A stretch of 64,000 nucleotides of DNA, taken from Actinomyces sp. Marseille-P3109. GTDB lineage: Bacteria; Actinomycetota; Actinomycetes; Actinomycetales; Actinomycetaceae. Both the position numbers and the translations under genes were made by a program. The notes beneath the pieces were generated by a model that saw only the letters and a list, made by a program, of their open reading frames with translations, made no database searches and was not told the DNA's origin. The DNA lies in contig NZ_OOHN01000008.1 in the NCBI RefSeq assembly GCF_900323545.1, forward strand, positions 1,541,144 to 1,605,143, given 5' to 3'. This document shows, piece by piece, positions 1 to 8,477 of the stretch (position 1 is the stretch's first letter; each line of letters starts with the position of its first letter).

Positions 1-2265
1 CAGCCCCCAGCGCCGTCCGATTCCACGCAATGCCCTGGCGGTGCGCAGGAGGACGAAGTCGTCATGGAAGCGGGTGATGAAGGCGATGGCTGCGGTGCCC
101 GCCGCCCCCAGACGGTAGGGCATATGGAAGGTGGTGGTCAGGGTCCGGATGAGGGCCTCAGGGTCGGTGGAGACGCCGGAGACGAGGATGAGTGCGACGA
201 GCGCACCGATGCCGGTACCTCCTGTCACCGCGTCACCCAGGTCGTAGAGGCGCGCAGCAGTCTCCTGGTGGTGGCTTCCGCTACTGAAGATCCAGATCAT
301 GAGCGCAGTGACCGTCCAAGGGGCGACCACCGAGGCGATGATGCGCCGCAGGGAGGCACGCGCGGCGATGACGAGAAGTGAGGAGGTCAGCAGGACGCCC
401 AGGTTGAGGTGATGGTTGCGCAGGGCGAAGATCATCACCATGACGGGCAGGACCGCCAGGAAGAGGGTGAAGGGGTTGAGGGAGGTGAACAGGCCTCGCC
501 GCGGCTGGGGCCTGGGCGGGACCGGGGGAAGGCAGGCTGATCCGGAAGGCGAGGCATCCGCCTCGACGTCGACTGTCCTGGCCGTCTCACCGGCGTCCTC
601 GGCCGCGGCGACCCTTTGCGTTGGGTCCGGGCCCGTTCTGGTTCGCACCGTCGGCCGCGGCAGGGCGATGATGTGGGTGCAGTGCTCCAGGGCGAGCTCG
701 AGGTCGTGGGTGGCCATGATGACCGTACGCCCCTGGTCGCGCAGCTGGTCGATGAAGTCCATGAGCTCGCAGGTGTTGTCCCAGTCCTGCCCGTAAGTGG
801 GCTCGTCCAGGACGACGACGTCGCGTTCCTCGCTGACCATGGTGGCCACGGAGAGCCTGCGGGCCTGGCCTCCCGAGAGGGTCAGGGGGTGGTGGTCCCG
901 ATGGGCAACGAGGTGGAACTGCTGAAGGAGCTGGTCAACCCTCGCCTGTGAGGTCCCTCCGACGGCGAGCTCGGCCCCGACAGTGGTGGCCACGAACTGG
1001 TGCTCGGGGTTCTGGAAGACGTAGCCGACCAGGTGCCGGCCCTTGCCCACCCTCCGGCCACCGACGACCGCCCTGCTCGCGACGGAACCAACGAGGCCGG
1101 CCAGGGCGGACAGGATCGAGGACTTGCCCGCGCCGTTGGGGCCGACCAGCCCCACGAGCTCTCCGCCACCCAGCCGCATCGACACGCGTGGAGAGCGCCC
1201 CGGCACCTCGAGGTCCATCAGCTCGACACTGGTTCTGGGCTCCGACCGGGCGCGGCCGGCGAGCGCGTCACGGGTATCGATGACCTCGACCTGCTGCCAG
1301 CTCTCAGCGGAGTCCCGCGTCTGCTTCTCCAAGTAGCGCACCTCGACGTCCGCGCACAGATCGGCGAGTCGCGGCACATGGATTCCGGCTTCGGCGCAGG
1401 TCAGTGGTACGTCAGGTGCGGAAGAGCTCGCGGGGAGGCCATCCTCGACGTCACGCAGCGCCCGGGGCATCCACACGCCGGCGTCGGTCAGCTCGCTGCG
1501 GTGCCCCATGAAGACCTCACGCGGGGTGCCGACGGCGATGATGCCTCCGGCTGTATCGAGAGCCAGGACCTGGTCCACGATGGGCAGCACCGGGTCGAGA
1601 TCGTGGTCGATGACGACGACCGCCGTCCCGGAGGCCGTCAGAGAGGAGACGAGGTCGTAGAACTCCTCACGGCCAGTGGCATCGATGGTGCTGGTCGGCT
1701 CATCGAGGACGAGGAGCTGCGGGCGCATGGCCAGAGCGACGGCAACCGCGAGCCGTTGGCGCTGCCCGCCTGAGAGCGTCCAGGGGTCGTCCCAGATGCG
1801 CTCGATCAGCCCCACCGCACGCAGGGCGCCCTCGACCCGTGCCGTGATCTCGGTCCGAGGCAGGCACAGGTTCTGCAGGGGGAAGGCGACGTCATCGTGG
1901 ACTCTGCGGGTGACGACCGCGGCATCGGGGCTCTGACCGACGTAGGCGACGGTCTCGGCCAGGGATTGGACAGAGGCGTCGGCGACCTCCGTGCCGGCCA
2001 GGTTCAGGCTGCCGGAGTACTCCGAGGGCAGGCAGTGCGGGATGAGACCGCACAGCGCACGCACCAGCGTGGTCTTGCCGCAGCCCGACGGGCCGATGAC
2101 AGCGGTGACCTGGCCGCTCAGATGGGTCAGGTCGACGGAGTCCAGGACCCAGTTCTCGCGCCCGAGGTAGTGGACGCTGAGGCCCTCGATCCTCACCAGC
2201 GCCGGTTCCGCCGGCTCGCTCGGAGGCCGTTCCACCGCGGGTGCCGCGGGTGCCGACTCAGGCAC
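1..2265 (-). CDS. ECF transporter, fused ATPase-ATPase-EcfT protein (partial, runs off left edge)
   Basis: Energizing module of an energy-coupling-factor vitamin/metal importer. Reading the minus strand from a GTG at 2265 gives an uninterrupted frame of 755 codons to the window edge. ATPase domain 1 shows Walker A GPSGCGKTT, signature LSGGQRQR and Walker B LLVLDEPTS. Domain 2 shows GPNGAGKSS, LSGGQARR and VVVLDEPTYG. A linker of about 45 residues (roughly codons 540-585) leads into a hydrophobic EcfT-like region that contains the Ala-Arg-Gly-type coupling motif ARALRGIGRRWG close to the edge. YkoD-type proteins normally stop after two ATPase domains and EcfT is separate, so the fusion is unusual. 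The GTG lies just upstream of the stop codon of the S-component gene, implying translational coupling. The C-terminus is outside the window. Confidence 0.85.
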   Translation of the reverse strand, partial: MPESAPAAPAVERPPSEPAEPALVRIEGLSVHYLGRENWVLDSVDLTHLSGQVTAVIGPSGCGKTTLVRALCGLIPHCLPSEYSGSLNLAGTEVADASVQSLAETVAYVGQSPDAAVVTRRVHDDVAFPLQNLCLPRTEITARVEGALRAVGLIERIWDDPWTLSGGQRQRLAVAVALAMRPQLLVLDEPTSTIDATGREEFYDLVSSLTASGTAVVVIDHDLDPVLPIVDQVLALDTAGGIIAVGTPREVFMGHRSELTDAGVWMPRALRDVEDGLPASSSAPDVPLTCAEAGIHVPRLADLCADVEVRYLEKQTRDSAESWQQVEVIDTRDALAGRARSEPRTSVELMDLEVPGRSPRVSMRLGGGELVGLVGPNGAGKSSILSALAGLVGSVASRAVVGGRRVGKGRHLVGYVFQNPEHQFVATTVGAELAVGGTSQARVDQLLQQFHLVAHRDHHPLTLSGGQARRLSVATMVSEERDVVVLDEPTYGQDWDNTCELMDFIDQLRDQGRTVIMATHDLELALEHCTHIIALPRPTVRTRTGPDPTQRVAAAEDAGETARTVDVEADASPSGSACLPPVPPRPQPRRGLFTSLNPFTLFLAVLPVMVMIFALRNHHLNLGVLLTSSLLVIAARASLRRIIASVVAPWTVTALMIWIFSSGSHHQETAARLYDLGDAVTGGTGIGALVALILVSGVSTDPEALIRTLTTTFHMPYRLGAAGTAAIAFITRFHDDFVLLRTARALRGIGRRWGL

Positions 2266-2893
2266 GGCCGGTCATGCGGTGGTCGATGCCGACGCCGGCG
2301 CGGTTGAGCAACCGGGTCAGGACGATGGTGATGCCGCCGCCGACAAGCGCCGAGACCACGGCGATGATGACGCCGGTGCCCGCGGAAGCGATGCCCGCCG
2401 AGGCGCTCATGACGGAGACGTACATGATGCCGTTGAGCAGCCCGAAGGTCGCCGCCGAGATCAGGAAGGACCACCAGGTCCACTTCCGGTAGAGCATGAG
2501 GGCGAGGGGTACCTCGACGAAGACTCCGCCGATGAGGGTGCCGACGATGGCGGCGGGACCGGTCGGAGTGGTGAAGACACTCATGATCCCCATAAGAAGG
2601 GCCGCGATCATCACGGCGCCGGGGCGGCGCACGATGGTGGCGGGCAGCAGGAAGGGAACGAGCCACAGCCCCATGATCGCGCAGCCCAGGAGCACTGCGT
2701 CTCGGGAGGCTCCCGCCGCAGGAGCCAGATAGTTCAGGGGCACCAGGAGGATCATCGAGACGACAGCCAGAGCGGCGATCGTCATGAGGTTGCGGGTTCC
2801 CAGGGCGGAGTCGGCCAGGCCCGAGCGCGACGAGGTGCGAATGACGGGTCTTTCCTGCTCAGTCGCCTCTGGCGAGCGGCTGGTGGTGCTCAT
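2258..2893 (-). CDS. ECF transporter S component (YkoE-like)
   Basis: Substrate-binding membrane subunit of the ECF importer, 211 aa from an ATG at 2893 with the ribosome site AAGGAG ahead of it; a longer upstream start is possible but lacks a comparable site. The protein starts with a polar Ser/Arg-rich tail of about 45 residues and then has about five to six hydrophobic segments (e.g. LMTIAALAVVSMILLVPLNY, AVMIAALLMGIMSVF, GVIIAVVSALVGGGITIVL). The size and pattern fit YkoE-like S components, which in other bacteria are linked to thiamine precursors. No TPP riboswitch hallmark was seen upstream; metal-regulator-like boxes were, so the substrate may be different. The family call is from general recognition. 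Confidence 0.75.
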   Translation of the reverse strand: MSTTSRSPEATEQERPVIRTSSRSGLADSALGTRNLMTIAALAVVSMILLVPLNYLAPAAGASRDAVLLGCAIMGLWLVPFLLPATIVRRPGAVMIAALLMGIMSVFTTPTGPAAIVGTLIGGVFVEVPLALMLYRKWTWWSFLISAATFGLLNGIMYVSVMSASAGIASAGTGVIIAVVSALVGGGITIVLTRLLNRAGVGIDHRMTGRA

Positions 2894-3018
2894 GGTTTCT
2901 CCTTGCGTGTTCTCACAGGTCACGGTGAACAGTCCGACGTCGTGCCGGAGCACCGAGGACGCTCCGCATCAGGCGCGCCAGCGCGATGACCGCACATCTA
3001 CTCCGACGCTACAGTATT

Positions 3019-3033
3019 TGCAAATCATTATCA
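3019..3033. promoter_or_regulatory. Zur/Fur-like operator
   Basis: The plus strand reads TGCAAATCATTATCA; its complement TGATAATGATTTGCA matches the actinobacterial Zur consensus TGAAAATGATTTTCA at 13 of 15 positions and also contains Fur-type GATAAT hexamers. It sits in a locally AT-rich stretch about 130 bases ahead of the S-component start. Confidence 0.5.
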
Positions 3034-3142
3034 TTATTGACTTGCACAGAGAATTGCCTCGACTTCAGTCGTGCAACAATGCGGGAGATGGGCCGCCCAT
3101 CCAGCATGACAACTCCGAGCGGAACCCCACCCCCTAGTCGGC

Positions 3143-3161
3143 TTTGGTGAGGCATACCTAA
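3143..3161. promoter_or_regulatory. DtxR/IdeR-like iron box
   Basis: TTTGGTGAGGCATACCTAA matches the 19-bp DtxR/IdeR consensus TTAGGTTAGGCTAACCTAA at 15 of 19 positions, including both outer half-site cores. It lies about 250 bases upstream of the S-component gene, so it could control a distal promoter of the ECF operon. Confidence 0.55.
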
Positions 3162-3240
3162 GTATCTACTCCTTCTCGGAGGTTCCCGCAAGGGCCGAAC
3201 AGGCGCAGAGCAGCACTGGGGCGCACAGAACTAACCGCTG

Positions 3241-3260
3241 AAAAGCCGGGAAAACCGGCT
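3241..3260 (-). terminator. Terminator of the pupylation operon
   Basis: On the minus strand the stem AGCCGG / CCGGCT with a TTTTC loop is followed by TTTT. It lies 45 bases beyond the pafA stop codon. Confidence 0.6.
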
Positions 3261-3304
3261 GGCGGGTTGGCGATGGCGGAGTCCGGCGCGGCGGGTGGAG
3301 GAGC

Positions 3305-4861
3305 CTAGCCCGGGGCCCCCAGGCCTCCGCGTCCCACGAGGTTGATGCGGTGCATCTCCTCAGGGCGCAGGCGCCGCACCTGTTCGGTCAGGGACTGGGC
3401 GGCGTCGTTCACCGTCGCCAGGGGGTCGGGCAGGTCGATCGGCGCGGAGGGCGGCGAGTCCAGGCGCAGGCTCTCCCAGGTCACAGAGAAGTCGGCGCCC
3501 ACCTCCAGGCAGGCCGCCACGAATTCTCCGCGCAGGGCTGCGCGCGTTGCCGGGGGCGTGTGACGGGCGCGCTCGATCTCTGCAGGCTCGCACAGGCGCA
3601 CCATGGCCCCCTGGGCAACCAGGCGTGGGGCCATCCCGGTCTCGGAGTTGAGGTCGTGGTAGGCCAGGTCGACCCGCGAGCGCAGTGCGTTCAGCACCTC
3701 CCCCGTGAGCTCGGGGTGGCGCTCGCGCTGGGCGCGCATGAGGCGGCGCTTGATGGCCCAGTCGATCTCGGTGTCGATGGAGCTGTCGTCATGGTGGCGC
3801 AGTGAGGAGATGACGCGCGGGGCCAGGTCGGTCAGCAGGTGCTCAGCGCCACGGAGGAAGTCCGGCTCCCCGACGTCGCCCAGGTAGGAGGTGAGGCGTT
3901 CCAGGAAGGCCTCCTGAAGGTCGACGGCGCTCAGACGGCGTCCGTCGTCGGTGACCGCCGGGACATCGCCCCAGGGGCTCTCCCCCAGCGCGGACAGCGT
4001 GGCCAGCGGGTCGGCCAGGACGAGGTCGGTGAAGTCCCACCCGGCCTCGAGGGCGTCCAGGAGCAGAAGGGTCAGGGCGCTGCGCAGTCCCGTCGTCGGC
4101 TCAGCCATGGTGGTGTCGGCGCAGGTGACGTGCAGGCGGCGCAGGCGGGCGGCATCGGCGTGGGGCTCGTCGCGGGTGTTGACCAGGGCTCGTTGACCGG
4201 TGGTGTCGGCCGAGGCCAGGGCCTTGAGGTGCGGGGCTCGCGGCGACAGGCCCCAGGAGGCCTCCTCGTCTTCCCGCCCATGACAGTCCGGGTCACTGCC
4301 GGCGGCAGCCGACTCCAGTGGTCTCCCGGAGCCGACCAGCACGGGGCGGGTGGCCAGGAAGGAGGTGAGCACCGCCATGGTGGTTTCACCTCGCCCAGCA
4401 TCGACGCCCTGAGTCCCGGACGCGTCGTCGAGCAGGCGGCGGGGCACGGAGTAGCTCTCGTGGCAGCCGTAGGTGTGGCCGGCGGAGTCGGTGTTGTTGG
4501 CCAGGAGGTGGAAGCGGGCGGAGGTCCCCTTCTGGGCGAGGCCCGCGGCAGCGCGCTCCGCCATGTCGGCCAAAATCTCGCGCCCAGCCTGGTCCTGGGC
4601 CACGAGGTCTCGCACGCGCACGCACTCGGCGGTGGCGTACTCGGGATGGGCACCGATGTCGAGGTAGAGGCGCCCACCGTTGGGCAGGAAGAGGTTGGTG
4701 CTGCGATATCCGACGGGCCGGTGGCGGAAGATGAGAGCCGCCGCCTGCTCGATGTCCGGCAGGTCCTCCTTCGCCGCTTCCGGCGACCCGGCGGGGGCGC
4801 ACAGGACGCCGAACTCGGTCTCCAGGCCGGTGACGCGCGGTCCTGGGGCACTGGCGCTCAC
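3305..4861 (-). CDS. pafA: Pup--protein ligase PafA
   Basis: Ligates the C-terminal glutamate of Pup to lysines of target proteins using ATP. 518 aa. The start is a GTG at 4861 whose GTGA overlaps the pup stop codon; a longer frame reaching back to 5131 merely reads through pup and dop sequence in other frames. The N-terminus carries the carboxylate-amine-ligase signature TGLETEFG, followed by GGRLYLDIGAHPEYATAEC and the NTRDEPHAD motif, all shared by PafA and Dop. It lacks the extra loop seen in Dop after the N-terminal strand (residues ~35-75 of Dop), which supports PafA rather than Dop. It is directly downstream of pup, where mycobacteria place the proteasome genes. Confidence 0.9.
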   Translation of the reverse strand: MSASAPGPRVTGLETEFGVLCAPAGSPEAAKEDLPDIEQAAALIFRHRPVGYRSTNLFLPNGGRLYLDIGAHPEYATAECVRVRDLVAQDQAGREILADMAERAAAGLAQKGTSARFHLLANNTDSAGHTYGCHESYSVPRRLLDDASGTQGVDAGRGETTMAVLTSFLATRPVLVGSGRPLESAAAGSDPDCHGREDEEASWGLSPRAPHLKALASADTTGQRALVNTRDEPHADAARLRRLHVTCADTTMAEPTTGLRSALTLLLLDALEAGWDFTDLVLADPLATLSALGESPWGDVPAVTDDGRRLSAVDLQEAFLERLTSYLGDVGEPDFLRGAEHLLTDLAPRVISSLRHHDDSSIDTEIDWAIKRRLMRAQRERHPELTGEVLNALRSRVDLAYHDLNSETGMAPRLVAQGAMVRLCEPAEIERARHTPPATRAALRGEFVAACLEVGADFSVTWESLRLDSPPSAPIDLPDPLATVNDAAQSLTEQVRRLRPEEMHRINLVGRGGLGAPG

Positions 4862-5062
4862 TGGCCGCCCTTCTGGACGAAGCCGCGCACGAACTCCTGG
4901 GCCTCGACGGCCAGGACGTCGTCGATCATGTCCAGAACCGAGTCCAGTCCCTGGCCCCGGGCGGGGCCAGGGACTGGACTCGGTTCTGGACATGATGGTC
5001 GGGTCATCGTCCGGGGCGGGGTCGTCCTGGCGGCTGCGGGACGGCTGGGCGAACTCACTCAT
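4858..5062 (-). CDS. pup: Prokaryotic ubiquitin-like protein Pup, frame interrupted at a palindrome
   Basis: Small protein tag attached to lysines by PafA. The C-terminal half is unmistakable: GLDSVLDMIDDVL, then EFVRGFVQKGGQ, ending in the Gln that Dop deamidates. The natural start is the ATG at 5062, which overlaps the dop stop as ATGA and encodes an Asp/Gln-rich N-terminus (MSEFAQPSRSRQDDPAPDDD) typical of Pup. The two halves are in different frames: 205 bases is not a multiple of three, and the shift occurs in a perfect 34-bp inverted repeat (4925-4996). An uninterrupted 66-codon frame exists from a GTG at 5058, but its N-terminal half is the out-of-frame reading (Pro/Ala/Thr-rich). Either a sequence or assembly error, or a real rearrangement. 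The gene identity is secure; the frame is not. Confidence 0.8.
4925..4996. repeat. Perfect 34-bp inverted repeat inside pup
   Basis: Arms 4925-4958 and 4963-4996 are exact reverse complements with a 4-nt spacer (GGGC); the first and last spacer bases can also pair. The left arm encodes, on the minus strand, the Pup segment around GLDSVLDMI. The right arm is its inverse copy and occupies the place where Pup N-terminal/central coding would be expected. Confidence 0.95.
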
Positions 5063-6831
5063 GTCTGCTCTCCTGACGGGGTGGCGGATGCGGTTGCAGC
5101 TTCGGTGGTCGGCGCCGGGCGGTCCAGGCACTCGCCCGTGAGGCGCGTGAGAACCTCGACGACGTCGGCGGCGCCCTCGACGGCCGGTGACGCGGTGGCA
5201 CGGGTGAAGGACAACGGGTCGGTCAGGGGCAGACGGCGCTGGTCCTTCTCACCGGTCTCCAGGACCATGGAGTGCCAGCCGGCGGCGACCACCTGTCCGG
5301 GATAGGCGTTCACGAGCCTACCGCGCAGCCAGGCCCGGGTGGTGGCGGGCGGCTCGCTCAGGGCGGCCTCCAGCATCTGGTCGCCGAGCCCGCTCCTGGC
5401 GACGACGCCGGCCGGTACCTGCTCGGACAGGCCCCGCCCGGCCGGGGACAGCTCGGACCAGGCCAGGTCGACGGCGTGGAGGACGTCGCGTCCGCGCGCG
5501 CCGGGGTGTCGGCGCGCGGTGGCCTCCAGAAGCTGCTGCTTGGCGACCCACTCCAGGTGGCCGGCAGGGCCTCGCGACTCTCCCGGCTCGCCGCCGCTGG
5601 TGCGCAGGGCCTCGAGCTCGCTCAGTGAGGCCTCCCAGAAGGCCAGGATGGTGCCGGTCTCAGCCCCGTCGGTGTCCGTGCCGTCGGCCAGCGCGGCCAG
5701 GTTCGGGCGCAGGGGATCGCCCGCCGGCGCCGGCGCGGGGCGCCCATGGCCCTCCAGGTGGCTGCGCACCGTCTCGAGGTAGTGCTCCAGGATCTCCAGG
5801 GCGCTCAGGCGCCGACCGTCGGCGAGCTCGAGCGCGCCGCTCAGGCGGATGTCGCGGGAGACGTCCCGGGCCTGGGCCACGGGGTCGGCCAGGCGCAGAC
5901 GGCGCCAGGAGGCGGGAACGCCGTCGGCCAGGACCTGGAGCACCAGGGAGGTCATGCCGAGCTTGAGCCAGTTCATGGTATCGAAGCAGTTGGCGTCCCC
6001 GGCCACCAGGTGGAGGCGCCGCCAGCGCTCGGGATCGGCGTGGGGCTCGTCGCGGGTGTTGACCAGAGGTCGGTTCACCGTCGTGCCCAGGCCCACGACC
6101 TTCTCCAGGTAGTCGGCCCTCTGGCTGATCTGGAAGTCGGCGTTCTGGGCGACGGCGCCGGTTCCGACCCGGCCTGAGCCCACCAGGAGCGGGCGGACGA
6201 CGAGCAGCGGCACGAGGGCCTGAACGAGGTCGTCGAAGTCGATCGCGCGGGGCACGAGGTAGTTCTCGTGGGTGCCGTAGGTGGCGCCCTTGCCGTCGAC
6301 GTTGTTCTTGAACAGGCGGGCCGCTACCCCGCGCCGGCGCAGCAGGTCAGCTCCCCTGGCCGCCATCAGATCCCCGGCCCGGTCGGCCAGGGCGGCCTGC
6401 GCAGCCCCGGTGCACTCGGGAGTGGCGTACTCGGGGTGCCCGTGGTCCACGTAGAGGCGCCCACCGGTAGCCAGGCAGGTGGCGGTACCGCGCTGCCAGG
6501 CCTCCTCCTGCGCGGTCAGGCGCGCGACGACGGTGGTGCGCAACCGCCCGGGAACGGGTCCCTCGACGGACGCGGCTCCGGGGATATCGGTGAGCATGGA
6601 GGGGTCAACGGCGCTGCGGTCCACCTCGAAGCCGCGGGCGTCGCGCAGTGGGTACTCACCCGAGTAGTCCCAGCGCACACCCAGGCTGCGCCCCCGCTCG
6701 CCCTCGGCCTCCAGGCAGGCGGCCACGACGTCCTCGGGCTCTGCGCCGAGGATCCCGTACTCGGTCTCCAGACCCATGACCGTCACCTCACGGCCGGGGG
6801 TCCGCCGGGAGCTCGATCCCACCGTTCTCAC
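5059..6831 (-). CDS. dop: Pup deamidase/depupylase Dop
   Basis: Converts the C-terminal Gln of Pup to Glu and removes Pup from substrates. 590 aa from a GTG at 6831 that overlaps the arc stop codon; a second GTG closer to VMGLETEYG (residue ~16) is an equally plausible start and would give the more usual N-terminus. Signature MGLETEYG is followed by the segment WDYSGEYPLRDARGFEVDRS, the Dop-specific loop region absent from PafA. Other shared motifs: GGRLYVDHGHPEYATPEC, FKNNVDGKGATYGTHENY and NTRDEPHADPERWRRLH. Part of arc-dop-pup-pafA with 4-nt overlaps at each junction. Confidence 0.92.
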   Translation of the reverse strand: MRTVGSSSRRTPGREVTVMGLETEYGILGAEPEDVVAACLEAEGERGRSLGVRWDYSGEYPLRDARGFEVDRSAVDPSMLTDIPGAASVEGPVPGRLRTTVVARLTAQEEAWQRGTATCLATGGRLYVDHGHPEYATPECTGAAQAALADRAGDLMAARGADLLRRRGVAARLFKNNVDGKGATYGTHENYLVPRAIDFDDLVQALVPLLVVRPLLVGSGRVGTGAVAQNADFQISQRADYLEKVVGLGTTVNRPLVNTRDEPHADPERWRRLHLVAGDANCFDTMNWLKLGMTSLVLQVLADGVPASWRRLRLADPVAQARDVSRDIRLSGALELADGRRLSALEILEHYLETVRSHLEGHGRPAPAPAGDPLRPNLAALADGTDTDGAETGTILAFWEASLSELEALRTSGGEPGESRGPAGHLEWVAKQQLLEATARRHPGARGRDVLHAVDLAWSELSPAGRGLSEQVPAGVVARSGLGDQMLEAALSEPPATTRAWLRGRLVNAYPGQVVAAGWHSMVLETGEKDQRRLPLTDPLSFTRATASPAVEGAADVVEVLTRLTGECLDRPAPTTEAATASATPSGEQT

Positions 6832-8477
6832 TCCTCTCTGGGGCGCTGGAGCACGGTCATGGAGACCACCGGGGCGCCGCGCCGTCCGCTGACGCGGGCC
6901 CAGTCGTCGGGGTGGACGGTGGCGGGCAGGCCCTCGTTCTCCATGATCTCCTCGATGACGGCGCAGCGCAGGTGCTCCTGCGTCAGACCGCGCTTTCCGC
7001 TGGTGACCAGGTCCTTGACCGCCGCCTTCTTGGCCCGGTCGACGATGTTGGCGAGCATGGCGCCGCTGACGAGGTCGGCGACGTGAAGGATCTCGACCTG
7101 TCCGTCGGAGTGGGTGAGCTCAACCATCTCGGTGGCGCGGCGGCGGGTGTAGAGGGCCTCGACCACCTGGTCGATGAGCGCGTCCACCGCCCCCTGAGCG
7201 CCACCGTGGGCGGTCAGGAGCTCCTCGCTGATCGGCAGGTCCGGCGTCAGGTAGGTCGCCAGGATCTCGGCGGCCCCGCGCCGGTCGGGCCGGCCGATGC
7301 GGATCTTGACGTCCAAGCGGCCCGGTCGCAGGATCGCCGGGTCGATCATGTCCTCGCGGTTGGTGGCCCCGATGACCACGACGTTGTCGAGCTCGTCGAC
7401 ACCGTCGATCTCAGCGAGCATCTGGGGGACCACGGTGGTCTCCACGTCCGAGGAGCGTCCGGACCCACGGGTGCGGAACAGGGAGTCCATCTCGTCGAAG
7501 AAGACGACGACGGGCACCCCGGTGGCCGCCTTCTCCCGGGCTCGTGCGAAGATGACGCGGATGCGCCGCTCGGTCTCCCCCACGTACTTGTCCAGCAGCT
7601 GAGGCCCCTTGATGTTGAGGAAGTAGGCCTCGCCCCGGTCACCCCCGCTCAGGGAGGCGGCAACCGCCTTGGCGATGAGGGTCTTGCCACAGCCGGGCGG
7701 GCCGTAGAGCAGAACACCGCGCGGCGGGGTGAGCCGGTGCTCGCGGTAGAGGTCGGGGTGCAGGAACGGCAGCTCGACGGCGTCGCGGATGAGCTCGATC
7801 TGCTCACCCAGTCCCCCGATGTCCTCGTATCCGACGTCGGGAACCTCCTCCAGGACGAGCTCCTCGACCTCGGAGCGCACCACGGGGCGCAGCGCCATGC
7901 GCACGGCCAGATCGGCCACGAGCGCGTCGCCGACCCGGGGGCGGTGGTCGGTCAGGGTCGCCGAGAGACTGAGAACCTGCTCCTCATCGTGGCGGGCCAG
8001 GACCAGGACGGTGGCGTCGTCGTAGGTCTCCTTGACGGTGACGACCTCCCCGAAGCGCGGCGAGGAGCTAGTGGCGGTGATGACGAGGTGCTCGTTGAGG
8101 ACGACGTCGTCACCCGGGTGCAGGGAGGAGGCCACGACGGCGGGGCCCACGCCCACCCGGTGGCGCCGCCCGGCGATGGAGACGTCGGCGGTGCGTGCGG
8201 TGGCGTCCACGGCCAGGACGGTGGCGTGCGCCAGGGGCGGGAGCTGGAGGGCCTTGACGTCCTCGTGGAGGGCCTCCAGCTCCTGACGCGCCGCCCGCAG
8301 GGCGTTGGCCAGGTGGGCGTTCTTGCGGTTGAGCACGCCGGCCTGCTCGGTGAGCTCGCGCAACCGGTCGGTCACGTCCGCACCGACATCCCCGATGACC
8401 TCCGCAGACGGGTTCCCGGAGACGCCCCACAACGTCTTCCCTCCTGGGGCCTTGTGCTCTACCGGCTCCTCGTCCAT
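6828..8477 (-). CDS. arc: Proteasome-associated-type AAA ATPase (ARC/Mpa)
   Basis: Ring ATPase that recognises and unfolds pupylated proteins. 549 aa from the ATG at 8477, which has AAGGAGG at good spacing; an ATG two codons upstream directly abuts that site. Order: N-terminal coiled coil (residues ~30-70), OB-type interdomain, then the AAA module with Walker A GPPGCGKT, Walker B VVVFFDEMDSLF and sensor GATNRED. The C-terminus reads SMTVLQRPREE and lacks the GQYL-type tail by which mycobacterial Mpa docks to the 20S proteasome. No prcB/prcA is present in the window. It thus resembles the proteasome-independent ARC proteins of Corynebacterium-type actinobacteria. Confidence 0.92.
   Translation of the reverse strand: MDEEPVEHKAPGGKTLWGVSGNPSAEVIGDVGADVTDRLRELTEQAGVLNRKNAHLANALRAARQELEALHEDVKALQLPPLAHATVLAVDATARTADVSIAGRRHRVGVGPAVVASSLHPGDDVVLNEHLVITATSSSPRFGEVVTVKETYDDATVLVLARHDEEQVLSLSATLTDHRPRVGDALVADLAVRMALRPVVRSEVEELVLEEVPDVGYEDIGGLGEQIELIRDAVELPFLHPDLYREHRLTPPRGVLLYGPPGCGKTLIAKAVAASLSGGDRGEAYFLNIKGPQLLDKYVGETERRIRVIFARAREKAATGVPVVVFFDEMDSLFRTRGSGRSSDVETTVVPQMLAEIDGVDELDNVVVIGATNREDMIDPAILRPGRLDVKIRIGRPDRRGAAEILATYLTPDLPISEELLTAHGGAQGAVDALIDQVVEALYTRRRATEMVELTHSDGQVEILHVADLVSGAMLANIVDRAKKAAVKDLVTSGKRGLTQEHLRCAVIEEIMENEGLPATVHPDDWARVSGRRGAPVVSMTVLQRPREE

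Larger units (their letters stand above)
2894..3304. other. Intergenic region upstream of the ECF operon
   Basis: About 410 bases without a credible gene. It contains the pafA terminator (3241-3260), a DtxR/IdeR-like box (3143-3161), a Zur/Fur-like AT-rich box (3019-3033), and presumably the promoter of the ECF genes, which read leftwards. Confidence 0.6.

Noticed and set aside
2894..3240. TPP riboswitch ahead of the YkoE-like gene
   Set aside because: No CUGAGA-type core or matching stems were found in the region.
4862..5131. PafA extended to start at 5131
   Set aside because: The extension is pup DNA read in another frame; PafA starts at the GTG overlapping the pup stop.
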